From: Acidimicrobiia bacterium
GTDB taxonomy: Bacteria > Actinomycetota > Acidimicrobiia > Acidimicrobiales > AC-14
Direction of reading: 5' to 3'
DNA length: 10,515 nt
NCBI GenBank assembly: GCA_019243595.1
Contig: JAFAUA010000197.1
Location: forward strand, 1-10,515
Below are positions 1 through 8,769 of the stretch, in pieces. Numbering within the stretch: the stretch's first letter is position 1; every line of letters starts with the position of its first letter. The position numbers were made by a program, and so were the translations under genes. Under the pieces are notes generated by a model. That model had not been told where the DNA came from, did not search any database, and worked only from the letters and a program-made list of their open reading frames with translations.

Positions 1-190
1 CGTCGCCCCGGGCGCCACCCTCCAGCAGGCACTGACGGGCGGCGAGGACTACGAGCTGGTCTTCACCGCGCCGACCGCCCGAGTACCTGTGGGTTTGCGC
101 GTCGGGGTCTGCACGGCGGACCCCTCGGAACGCACGCTGGGTGGACAGCCGCTGCCCGCGGGCGCCGGGGGTTGGGAGCACTCGTTTTGA
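1..190 (+). CDS. thiL: Thiamine-monophosphate kinase, C-terminal end (partial)
   Basis: ThiL uses ATP to phosphorylate thiamine monophosphate to thiamine diphosphate, the active cofactor, in the cytoplasm. Only the last 62 codons are present, in the frame starting at base 2; the gene enters from the left edge. The diagnostic stretch [13 protein letters not shown], about 13 residues into the fragment, matches the conserved GGEDYELLFT segment of the ThiL C-terminal domain (AIR synthase-like fold). The following tail is short and ends in TGA at 188-190. This stop overlaps the proposed TTG start of thiD, so the two thiamine genes are probably translationally coupled in one operon. The family call rests on that one motif plus the adjacent thiD. 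The catalytic N-terminal part cannot be judged here. Confidence 0.9.
   Translation, partial: VAPGATLQQALTGGEDYELVFTAPTARVPVGLRVGVCTADPSERTLGGQPLPAGAGGWEHSF
174..178 (+). promoter_or_regulatory. Ribosome binding site deciding the thiD start
   Basis: GGGAG lies inside the end of thiL, 8 bases before the TTG at 187. This supports TTG 187 rather than the upstream in-frame TTG at 172, which has no comparable site and would add five residues outside the usual ThiD N-terminus. Confidence 0.55.
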
Positions 191-981
191 GCAGGCCTGT
201 GGCCCTCACCATTGCCGGCTCCGACTCGAGTGGCGGGGCCGGCATCGAGGCCGACCTCAAGACATTCGAGGCCCACGGCGTGTGGGGCGTCGCAGCAGTG
301 ACCGGCGTGACGGCACAGAACAGCCTCGGCGTGCAGGTCTCCCACGGCGTGTCGCCGGAGGTCGTTCGGGCTCAAATGACTTCAGTCGGCTCCGACTTCC
401 GCATCGACGCGGCCAAGACCGGGATGCTCGTCGACGAGCCGACGGCGATCGCCGTGGCCCAGACCATTCGCCAGCTCAGGCTCCGACGGGTCGTGATCGA
501 CCCGGTGTTGGTGTCGACCCATGGTGACACGCTCCTCGACCTCGACGGCATCGACGTCCTCCGCGGGCAGCTGGTGCCCCTGGCCACCGTCGTCACACCG
601 AACCTGGCCGAGGCGGCGGTGCTGGCCCAGCAGGCGGTGGACAGCCGCGAGGCCATGGAGGACGCTGCCAACGTCATCGGCAACATGGGCCCGCCCGTCG
701 TGCTGGTCACGGGTGGCCACCTGTTGGGCGACACCTCGCCCGACTGCCTCTACGTCGAGGGCTACATCACCTGGCTCGAGGCGCCCCGTCTTGCCGCCGT
801 CCACAACCACGGCAGCGGCTGCGTCTTGTCAGCGGCCATCTGCGCCGGGCTAGCAAAGGGCATGGAGCCGGGTGACGCGTGCGTCGCCGCCAAGCACTTC
901 ACCCAACGAGCCATCGCCGCCGGCTTCCGCCTCGGCAGTGGGATCGGCCCGGTCGACCCGGGTTGGGAGCGCCGTTCTTAA
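187..981 (+). CDS. thiD: Hydroxymethylpyrimidine/phosphomethylpyrimidine kinase
   Basis: ThiD phosphorylates 4-amino-5-hydroxymethyl-2-methylpyrimidine and then its monophosphate, supplying the pyrimidine half of thiamine. The product is 264 residues, normal for the ribokinase-like family. Visible signatures are the substrate-binding N-terminus [18 protein letters not shown] (residues 10-27), [10 protein letters not shown] (about 105-114), the VTPN segment (about 136-139), VLVTGGH (about 172-178), and the anion-hole and catalytic region [10 protein letters not shown] with Cys212. Most homologues have HGTGC, so the serine is a conservative change. The TTG start at 187 is chosen because it overlaps the thiL stop as TTGA, has GGGAG 8 bases upstream, and gives the typical N-terminus. 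An in-frame TTG at 172 is a weaker alternative. A C-terminal extension to ThiE or TenA, seen in some ThiD proteins, is absent. Confidence 0.95.
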   Translation: MSRPVALTIAGSDSSGGAGIEADLKTFEAHGVWGVAAVTGVTAQNSLGVQVSHGVSPEVVRAQMTSVGSDFRIDAAKTGMLVDEPTAIAVAQTIRQLRLRRVVIDPVLVSTHGDTLLDLDGIDVLRGQLVPLATVVTPNLAEAAVLAQQAVDSREAMEDAANVIGNMGPPVVLVTGGHLLGDTSPDCLYVEGYITWLEAPRLAAVHNHGSGCVLSAAICAGLAKGMEPGDACVAAKHFTQRAIAAGFRLGSGIGPVDPGWERRS

Positions 982-991
982 CTGCAAGTGC

Positions 992-1086
992 GGCTTTGAA
1001 GAAGGTGACTCGAGTTTGGAGCAGTCGTACGGCTGTGATCTGGAGCCAAACTCGAGAATTCGCAGCCGCCCGAGCGCTTCAAAGTC
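992..1086. repeat. Nested inverted repeats between convergent thiD and rpmB; possible bidirectional terminator or structured RNA
   Basis: An inner perfect 11-bp inverted repeat pairs CTCGAGTTTGG (1009-1019) with CCAAACTCGAG (1046-1056). An outer arm pairs bases 992-1001 with 1077-1086: 9 Watson-Crick pairs and one G-T wobble, core CTTTGAAG/CTTCAAAG. The inner loop holds a near-palindrome, AGTCGTACGGCT, and TGGAGC occurs in direct orientation at 1017-1022 and 1041-1046. Neither strand shows a T-run after the stem, so a classic intrinsic terminator is not supported. A U-less hairpin serving both convergent genes is the simplest reading. A structured non-coding RNA or a protein-binding site is also possible. 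No convincing reading frame covers the gap. Confidence 0.5.
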
Positions 1087-1102
1087 GTGAAGGGCACCCC
1101 TC

Positions 1103-1126
1103 GACCGGTTGGGGAAGACCGGTTGG
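1103..1126. repeat. Tandem direct repeat GACCGGTTGG x2
   Basis: GACCGGTTGG occurs at 1103-1112 and again at 1117-1126, separated by GGAA. Its ACCGGT core is palindromic, so the two copies could also pair as a 6-bp stem. An alternative CCCC/GGGG stem lies at 1097-1114. It sits about 25 bases downstream of the rpmB stop on the minus strand. It may be part of a weak rpmB terminator or a duplicated binding site; function unknown. Confidence 0.35.
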
Positions 1127-1150
1127 CCCCCCTAGTTGCCGCTGTTGCTG

Positions 1151-1366
1151 TTAGACGGTCTCGGCCTTGGGCCGCACCGGCACCTTCTGCACCTTGCCTG
1201 CCTTCAGGCACGACGTGCAGACCCGAATGCGCTTCGGCGAGCCGTTCACCAGGGCGCGGACGCGCTGAATGTTGGGGTTCCAGCGGCGCTTGGTACGCCG
1301 GTGGGAGTGGCTGATCGCCATACCGAAAGAGGGGTGCTTCCCGCACACCTCGCACACTGCGGGCAT
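1151..1366 (-). CDS. rpmB: 50S ribosomal protein L28 (zinc-binding, C+ form)
   Basis: L28 is a small basic protein of the large ribosomal subunit. The 71-residue product shows the family hallmarks: an N-terminal CEVC (Cys5, Cys8), the basic HSHRRTKRRWNPNIQ segment (residues 20-34), and CTSCLKAGKV (Cys50, Cys53). The four cysteines form the zinc ribbon of the C+ type. In actinobacteria such forms are often paired with a cysteine-free paralogue made under zinc limitation; none is visible here. The ATG at 1366 has no Shine-Dalgarno sequence, but a -10-like TACCCT ends 6 bases upstream, suggesting a leaderless mRNA. It is transcribed alone, divergent from the DAK2-domain gene and convergent with thiD. 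Divergence of rpmB from the DAK2-recG genes is, as I recall, common in actinobacteria. Confidence 0.96.
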   Translation of the reverse strand: MPAVCEVCGKHPSFGMAISHSHRRTKRRWNPNIQRVRALVNGSPKRIRVCTSCLKAGKVQKVPVRPKAETV

Positions 1367-1372
1367 GAGGAG

Positions 1373-1378
1373 AGGGTA
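1373..1378 (-). promoter_or_regulatory. Putative -10 element of a leaderless rpmB promoter
   Basis: On the minus strand TACCCT fits the TANNNT pattern and is followed by exactly 6 bases (CTCCTC) and then the rpmB ATG. That spacing would put transcription start at the A of the start codon. No good -35 box or Shine-Dalgarno sequence is seen. Confidence 0.45.
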
Positions 1379-1389
1379 GCAGTCACCGT

Positions 1390-1395
1390 TACGAT
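1390..1395 (+). promoter_or_regulatory. Putative -10 element of the fakA-recG promoter, probably leaderless
   Basis: TACGAT fits the TANNNT pattern and lies 8 bases before the GTG start at 1404. The intervening TCCATCCC has no Shine-Dalgarno match. Transcription would start at or within a couple of bases of the start codon. The element lies back to back with the rpmB -10, so the two promoters share about 40 bp. Confidence 0.4.
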
Positions 1396-1403
1396 TCCAT
1401 CCC

Positions 1404-3049
1404 GTGGCCGTGCTCCAGGCTCTTGACGCCGCGCACCTGCGCGAGGTGATCCTGGGGTACCGCGACGCCCTGCGGGCCCATCAGGAGAAGCTGAACCGGC
1501 TCAACGTGTATCCCGTCCCCGACGGCGACACGGGCACGAACATGGCATTGACCCTGGAGTCGGTCGTCTCCGAGCTCGACGGTGCCGACGACATGGGCAC
1601 CATGTGCAAGGCCATCAGCCACGGGTCGCTGATGGGGGCACGGGGCAACTCGGGGGTCATCCTGTCCCAGGTCCTGCGCGGGATGACCGACACGATCAAG
1701 ACGAGCGATGCCATCGACGGGGCGGCCATCGCCGAGGCCCTGCGCAACGCCAGCGAGGCCGCCTACGGCGCGGTCATGCGCCCTGTTGAGGGAACGATCC
1801 TGACCGTCGTGCGCGAGTCGGCGACCGCGGCGGGTGCGGCGGCCGCCAACGGAGACGCCCTCGACAAGGTGCTCGAGGCGGCGAGCAGCGCCGCCGGAGA
1901 CTCGTTGGCGCGTACGCCCGAGCTCTTGCCGGCGCTGAAGGAGGCGGGCGTGGTCGACGCCGGCGGTGCCGGCTACGTGCTGCTGCTCGACGTCCTGCTC
2001 CACGTCGTCGACGGCCGCCCCCTCCCGGAGCCCGGGCAGTTCACGGCGCCGGCGCGCACGGTGTCAGCGCCGAGCGGGCACGTGGAGCCCGAGGGCGCGA
2101 CCGTGAGCGACCTCCGCTACGAGGTCATGTACATGCTCGAGGGCGCAGACGACGGCGCCATCCCGGTGTTCAAGAATGTCTGGGCCGGCATCGGCGATTC
2201 GATCGTCGTCGTCGGTGGCGACGGCCTGTGGAACTGCCACATCCACACCGACGACATCGGCGCCGCCATCGAGGCCGCCCTCGACGTCGGTCGGCCGCGC
2301 AACATCCGCATCACCGACCTCATGGAGCAGGTCGAGGAGGAGCGCTGGGTCCGCGAGGCGCCCGCCGAGGTGCCGGCGCCGCCGAGCGAGCCCGTACCGA
2401 CCGCAGTCGTCGCCGTCGCCACCGGTGACGGCATTCGCCGCATCTTCCATTCGCTCGGGGTGCAGCAGATCGTCGCCGGCGGCCAGTCGATGAACCCGGC
2501 GACCGCCCAGATTCTCGAGGCCGTCGAGGCGGCGCCGGCGGACCAGGTCGTCGTGCTGCCCAACAACAAGAACATCATCCCGGTGGCCGAGCAGGTCGAC
2601 GCCCTCACGTCGAAGCAGGTGTGCGTCCTCAAGACCAAGAGCATCACTGAGGGCTTCGCGGCGCTGATGGAGTACGACCCCCAGGCCGACGTGGAGACCA
2701 ACGCCGAGACGATGGCGGAGGCGGCGGCTCGCGTGCAGTCGGGAGAGGTGACCCGCGCGGTGCGCGACGCCGGCTCGCCGGTCGGTCCGGTCTCCGCGGG
2801 CGACTACATCGCGCTCACCAAGGACGGCATCGTCGCCGTCGCTCCCGACCTCGGCGGCGCCGCCACCGCGCTCCTCGATCGCATGGTCGGCGACGACCAC
2901 GAGATCGTCACGGTCATCGAGGGCGAAGGTGCCACCGCCGCCGACACCCGCCGTATCACCGAATGGCTGGCCGAGCACCGCCCCGAGGTGAGCACCGAGG
3001 TGCACCACGGCGGCCAGCCCCTCTACCCGTATCTCGTCTCCGTCGAATA

Positions 3050-3050
<1 letters not shown>
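1404..3050 (+). CDS. fakA: DAK2-domain protein of the FakA/YloV family (fatty acid kinase-like)
   Basis: The 548-residue length matches the FakA/YloV family. The N-terminal DhaL-like kinase domain (about 1-205) carries YPVPDGDTGTNM (residues 36-47; Asp40 and Asp42 fit the metal- and nucleotide-binding aspartates), GARGNSGVILSQ (78-89) and VDAGGAG (184-190). The middle domain ends with WNCHIHTDD, and the C-terminal domain resembles that of YloV. In Firmicutes, FakA with a fatty-acid-carrying FakB (DegV) partner phosphorylates exogenous fatty acids for phospholipid synthesis; no FakB gene is in this window. That activity in actinobacteria is inferred from the family. The GTG start at 1404 follows a -10-like element without a Shine-Dalgarno site. 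The TAG stop shares its last base with the recG GTG start. Close linkage to recG is widely conserved and does not itself imply shared function. Confidence 0.9.
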
Positions 3051-5170
<2,120 letters not shown>

Positions 5171-5183
5171 AGGACTGCGGCTG

Positions 5184-7685
5184 TTATTCGCTTCGGAGCA
5201 CGGGAGCGGGCCTGAGCCGGCCCGCGACCCAGCCCGGGCCGGCGGCGAGCAGGTTGGCCACGATGACTGCGACGGGAATGAAGAGCAGGAGCGTCACGAG
5301 AGGGATGTGGGGGTTCGGGGCGATGCCGATCCGGTCGGCGAACACTTGCCACACCCACCGACCGCCCGCGGCGCCGAGCGGCAGGCCGACAGCGAGGGCA
5401 ACGGCCACGAGCGTCGTGGCCTGCCATGCGACGGCGGCGGAGACCTGACCGCGCACGAAGCCCATCGTCTTCAGGACCGCCAGGTCCCGCCGCCGTCGTC
5501 GGATCGACGTCACCAGAAGGTGTGCGACGGTCGCCACGGCGAGGAGGGCGAGGAGCCCGGCCAGCGCAACCGGTGTCGTCTGGATGCGCGTGTAGTTGAG
5601 GATGTCGACCGGGCGCTTGGCCGTCTCGACCCCACAGACCTGGTCGGAGGGGCACACGCCCATCACCTGCGCAAGGTTGCGCTTGAACGCGGCGACGTCG
5701 GCGGCACGGGCACCCGGCGCCAGCCGCACGAGCGCGAAGTTGTACCCCGCGGGGTCGTCGGGCGACGCCTCCCGTGGCGGGTCCTGAATCGCGGCGCCGT
5801 CGCCCAAGCCTGTCGGATTGAAACTGCCGCGCCCGAAGAACGGAAACACGGCCCGTCCGACGATGCGCATCGTCACCGGCTGATCCGATCCCTGTGGGTT
5901 GACGCTGACCGTCTGGCCCACTTTGCGGTGGGCGGCCGCGAGGGTCTTGGCGCCGAGAATGATCTCATCGGGCGCCGCCGGCACCCGTCCCTCGGTGATG
6001 ACCGGCCAGCTCTCACGACCGCGGCCTGGCGCGAGGCCGATCGCGGTCACGTTCTTGCCGGCGATGGTCAGGTTGGCGTGATCGCCGAACGTCCAGCCGG
6101 TGACACCTTTCTGCTGCTCGAGGAACTTGACACTGTCGTCGGGCGGCAGGCGACCGAACTGCGTGTCGATGGCGAGGTCCCACGTCTGGCCGTACAGCTT
6201 CGGCGTGTGCACAAGGCGCACGAGGTTGGTGCCGAACGTCAACGCAGCAGCGACGGCTGCGACGGCGAGGACGGTGCCCGCGAGGGCGCTACGCACGGGG
6301 ACAGCCGTACGGCCTCGCCCAGGCTCCAACGCCAGGCGAATGCCAACCGCGGCGCTGGCCGGTGCCCCCGCCCTGGTTGCTTCCTCCACGAAGCGCGGCG
6401 GTCGCTCGGCACCCTCGCCCTCGACGCCGCCGTAGAGGCTCGCGTAGCGCCATGCGGGCCACGCGACTCGCGCGACCAGAAGCACGACCGCGGCGAGGAC
6501 GCCGAGGCCGAGAATCGCCCAATTGGTTGCGAAGCCGGGGTGGGGCTCGGCGATCCGGGCTGGGCCGATCGGCATGAAGGGCGACGCCAGTGCGGCCGCG
6601 ACGGCGGCCAGCACGGCTCCCGCTACGGCGACGGTCGCCGCTTCGGCCAAACCCAAGGCAAACAGTTGACCCCGGCCCATCCCGAGCGCCTGCAGCGTCT
6701 GGTTCTCTCCGGCGGCGATGAAAAGTTGGCGGGAGAGGATCTGGCCAACGACGAACAACACACTGATCGCCGCAAGCAGTGCGAACAACGCCAGCGCCAT
6801 CGCCTGGGGCCGTATGGCGTGTTCGACGGCGGCTGCCTGGGCGCGCTCGTCGGCGACAAAGGTCGGACCGCCGTTCGCCGCGCCAGTCTCGCGGTAGTGC
6901 GTCGCGAGCTGCTGTGCCTCGCGAGTGAAGGCGGATCGCGAAGTCCCGGGCTTGAGGCGGACGTAGGCGCCGTCGAACGACGTGTACGTGTCGTAGTTGT
7001 CCCCGTACCCGCCCGACTCAGCGAGGAAGCGAGAGAAGAACGCCCGCGACGCGAACAGTGCTGGCGAGGCGGAGAGGGCATTCACGGGGACGACGTTGTC
7101 GCGCGCCACGATCACGCCGGCGACCTTGAACGTGACCGGCTTGATCTTCGATACATCGGGCCCTGACGCCGAGGTTGGCGCCAGCACGGCATGGATGACG
7201 CTGCCGACGTGCAGGTGCACGGCCTTGGCGAGCGCTTGATCGACAATGGCCGCGTCGGGCTGGTCGCTCCTGAGCATGCGGCCCTCGACAAGCTTGGGCT
7301 TCTCGATGCTCGATGCGATGCGGGCATCGCCCGCGGCGAGGATCTGGAAGCCGGCACCGAGGACGGCCGAGGCAGGTGCGCCTGGTGGCGCGGTGGCGTT
7401 GTGGACGAAGCCCTCGAAGCCGACGGCGACGCCGATATTGGCGACGGACGAGAGCTTCGAGAGCGCCGGGTAGTAGTCGGGAAGGCCTCGATTGAATGGC
7501 GACACCAGCACGTCGGACGCGTGGGATTGCTGCAGGAAGCGGGCGTAGGCGGTGTCAGTGCGCCGGGCCCCGGCCGCCGTTGTGAGCACGACGCCGCCGC
7601 TCAGACCGATTAGCAGCGCGACAGCCGCCCAGGCGCGCCAGCGAGAGCGGAGCTCGGTCTTCAGACGCGCCATTACCGCGGGCAC
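5184..7685 (-). CDS. FtsX/MacB-type ABC transporter permease, two FtsX domains
   Basis: The 833-residue product is an integral membrane protein. Likely membrane segments are near 17-38, 293-315, 343-366, 388-408, 464-485, 703-726, 751-773 and 794-814. Large probably extracytoplasmic regions lie between the first and second (about 39-292) and the fifth and sixth (about 486-702). The two FtsX-like units (about 293-415 and 703-822) have charged cytoplasmic loops after their first helix, such as SIRRRRRDLAVLKTMGF at 727-743. Such permeases work with a LolD/MacB-like ATPase in export, lipoprotein handling or envelope signalling; the substrate cannot be told here. No ATPase gene is within the window. 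Cys678 and Cys684 in the second outer domain could form a disulphide. The GTG at 7685 is preferred because GGGGAG lies 9 bases upstream; ATG at 7673 is an alternative. It is the only minus-strand gene between recG and rsmD. Confidence 0.88.
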   Translation of the reverse strand: MPAVMARLKTELRSRWRAWAAVALLIGLSGGVVLTTAAGARRTDTAYARFLQQSHASDVLVSPFNRGLPDYYPALSKLSSVANIGVAVGFEGFVHNATAPPGAPASAVLGAGFQILAAGDARIASSIEKPKLVEGRMLRSDQPDAAIVDQALAKAVHLHVGSVIHAVLAPTSASGPDVSKIKPVTFKVAGVIVARDNVVPVNALSASPALFASRAFFSRFLAESGGYGDNYDTYTSFDGAYVRLKPGTSRSAFTREAQQLATHYRETGAANGGPTFVADERAQAAAVEHAIRPQAMALALFALLAAISVLFVVGQILSRQLFIAAGENQTLQALGMGRGQLFALGLAEAATVAVAGAVLAAVAAALASPFMPIGPARIAEPHPGFATNWAILGLGVLAAVVLLVARVAWPAWRYASLYGGVEGEGAERPPRFVEEATRAGAPASAAVGIRLALEPGRGRTAVPVRSALAGTVLAVAAVAAALTFGTNLVRLVHTPKLYGQTWDLAIDTQFGRLPPDDSVKFLEQQKGVTGWTFGDHANLTIAGKNVTAIGLAPGRGRESWPVITEGRVPAAPDEIILGAKTLAAAHRKVGQTVSVNPQGSDQPVTMRIVGRAVFPFFGRGSFNPTGLGDGAAIQDPPREASPDDPAGYNFALVRLAPGARAADVAAFKRNLAQVMGVCPSDQVCGVETAKRPVDILNYTRIQTTPVALAGLLALLAVATVAHLLVTSIRRRRRDLAVLKTMGFVRGQVSAAVAWQATTLVAVALAVGLPLGAAGGRWVWQVFADRIGIAPNPHIPLVTLLLFIPVAVIVANLLAAGPGWVAGRLRPAPVLRSE

Positions 7686-7694
7686 GTCACGATT

Positions 7695-7700
7695 CTCCCC
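7695..7700 (-). promoter_or_regulatory. Ribosome binding site deciding the permease start
   Basis: GGGGAG on the minus strand lies 9 bases before the GTG at 7685. The ATG four codons further in is preceded by CCCGCGGTA, with no Shine-Dalgarno match. The GTG is therefore the better-supported start. Confidence 0.5.
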
Positions 7701-7750
7701 AGAGTCGCCGCCCGGCGGTACCCGGCCACCACCAGACCTGCGGCGGGTGC

Positions 7751-7756
7751 CAGCAT
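7751..7756 (+). promoter_or_regulatory. Possible -10 element of a leaderless rsmD promoter
   Basis: CAGCAT is one mismatch from TANNNT and is followed by exactly 6 bases (CACCTC) before the rsmD GTG at 7763. No Shine-Dalgarno sequence is present. The spacing equals that seen at rpmB. The -10 match is weak, so this is a suggestion only. Confidence 0.3.
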
Positions 7757-7762
7757 CACCTC

Positions 7763-8275
7763 GTGCGAGTCGTCGCCGGAGCGGCCAAGGGCCGGAGGCT
7801 GGAGGCCCCCGACGGGCGGGACATCCGTCCGACGAGCGACCGCGTCCGGGAGGCGATCTTCTCCTCCCTCGAGAGCATGGATGCGGTACGGGGCTCGTCG
7901 GTGCTCGACCTGTTCTGCGGCAGCGGCGCTCTCGGTATCGAGGCGCTCTCGCGGGGGGCGGGGGCGGCCACGTTCGTTGACAGCGATCCGGCCGCGGTCA
8001 GCACCGTGCGTGCGAACCTGGCGTCGACGGGGCTTGCGAATGGCGAGGTCGTGCGTGCAGACGCGTTGCGGTGGCTCGACGACGGGGCGCGGTTCGACGT
8101 TGCTCTCATCGATCCGCCTTACGCATTCGATGAATGGGACGAGGTGTTCTCACGGGTGCGTGCCGACCTCGTCGTCGCCGAGTCGGACCGCGTGCTCGAC
8201 GTACCCTCACCGTGGGTAGTCGTGAGAGAGAAGCGCTACGGCGGTACCGTGGTGCACCTGGCTGCCAGAGAGTGA
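7763..8275 (+). CDS. rsmD: 16S rRNA (guanine966-N2)-methyltransferase RsmD
   Basis: RsmD methylates G966 of 16S rRNA during small-subunit assembly, using S-adenosylmethionine. The 170-residue product begins with the typical MRVVAGAAKGRRL and the TSDRVREAIFSSL segment. It carries the SAM-binding motif I LDLFCGSGALGIEALSRGA (48-66), the acidic VDSD (72-75) and the catalytic DPPY (117-120). Length is slightly below the usual 180-200, mostly from a short C-terminus, but all core motifs are intact. The GTG at 7763 gives the family N-terminus directly. It is preceded by a possible -10 box rather than a ribosome binding site, so the gene probably starts the transcript that runs through coaD and beyond. 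The rsmD-coaD pairing is widely conserved in bacteria. Confidence 0.95.
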   Translation: MRVVAGAAKGRRLEAPDGRDIRPTSDRVREAIFSSLESMDAVRGSSVLDLFCGSGALGIEALSRGAGAATFVDSDPAAVSTVRANLASTGLANGEVVRADALRWLDDGARFDVALIDPPYAFDEWDEVFSRVRADLVVAESDRVLDVPSPWVVVREKRYGGTVVHLAARE

Positions 8276-8289
8276 AAGGCGCACCAAGG

Positions 8290-8769
8290 GTGGCGATCGC
8301 GCTCATCCCCGGGTCGTTCGACCCCGTTACAAACGGCCACCTCGACATCATCGAGCGCACGTCCCAGCACTTCGACGAGCTGATCGTGGCTGTCATCCGC
8401 AACCCGCAGAAGTCCGAGCCGCTGTTCACGTTGGAGGAGCGCCAGGACCTGCTCCTGGAGGTCACCAAGCATCTCGACAACGTGCGCGTCGACTTCTTCA
8501 AGGGCCTGCTCGTCGAGTTCGCGGCCGAACACGGCGTGAGCGCCATCGTCAAGGGCCTGCGTGCGGTCACCGACTTCGACTACGAGCTGCAGATGGCGCA
8601 GATGAACTACCAACTCGGCAGCATCGACACCCTGTTCATGCCGACCAGCTCGCGCTGGTCGTTCCTCTCGTCGAGCCTGGTGCGAGAGGTCGCTCGGTTC
8701 GGCGGCGACGTGTCCAAGATGGTGCCGCCCCCGGTCGCCGCACGGCTGCAAGAGAGGTTCAAGAAATGA
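8290..8769 (+). CDS. coaD: Phosphopantetheine adenylyltransferase (coenzyme A synthesis)
   Basis: CoaD transfers the adenylyl group of ATP to 4'-phosphopantetheine to give dephospho-CoA, the penultimate step of coenzyme A synthesis, in the cytoplasm. The 159 residues match the usual length of about 160. Signatures are the nucleotidyltransferase motif GSFDPVTNGHLDI (8-20; TNGH at 14-17, His17), KGLRAVTDFDYE (88-99) and the C-terminal SSSLVRE (127-133), matching the family's ISSTxVRE motif. GTG at 8290 gives the canonical short N-terminus and has AAAGG 10 bases upstream. An in-frame GTG at 8272, overlapping the rsmD stop as GTGA, would add six residues and cannot be excluded. The TGA stop overlaps the next start as ATGA. 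Confidence 0.96.
   Translation: MAIALIPGSFDPVTNGHLDIIERTSQHFDELIVAVIRNPQKSEPLFTLEERQDLLLEVTKHLDNVRVDFFKGLLVEFAAEHGVSAIVKGLRAVTDFDYELQMAQMNYQLGSIDTLFMPTSSRWSFLSSSLVREVARFGGDVSKMVPPPVAARLQERFKK
8752..8757 (+). promoter_or_regulatory. Ribosome binding site of the SepIVA-like gene
   Basis: GAGAGG lies within the last codons of coaD, 8 bases before the ATG at 8766. It confirms this start and the ATGA overlap with the coaD stop. Confidence 0.6.

Noticed and set aside
982..1150. A tRNA or small protein gene in the thiD-rpmB gap.
   Set aside because: No cloverleaf, T-loop GTTCGA-type sequence or CCA end could be found on either strand. The open frames crossing the gap (such as 879-1154) begin inside thiD and have shadow-like composition.
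2064..3008. A 314-codon minus-strand frame opposite fakA.
   Set aside because: Composition is dominated by Asp, Gly, Val, Leu and His with no motif. It mirrors the codon bias of the DAK2-domain gene.
2963..3049. An upstream extension of the recG frame into fakA.
   Set aside because: It would overlap the end of fakA by nearly 90 bases and adds residues unlike any RecG N-terminus. The GTG at 3050 gives the expected beginning.
5307..7166. A 619-codon open frame on the plus strand, antisense to the permease.
   Set aside because: Its product is Arg/Gly/Glu-rich without recognisable domains, whereas the minus strand encodes eight hydrophobic segments and two FtsX-like units. It is a shadow of GC-biased third positions.
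8134..8289. An upstream extension of the coaD frame into rsmD.
   Set aside because: The added residues are Arg-rich shadow of rsmD. CoaD proteins start only a few residues before the GSFDP motif.
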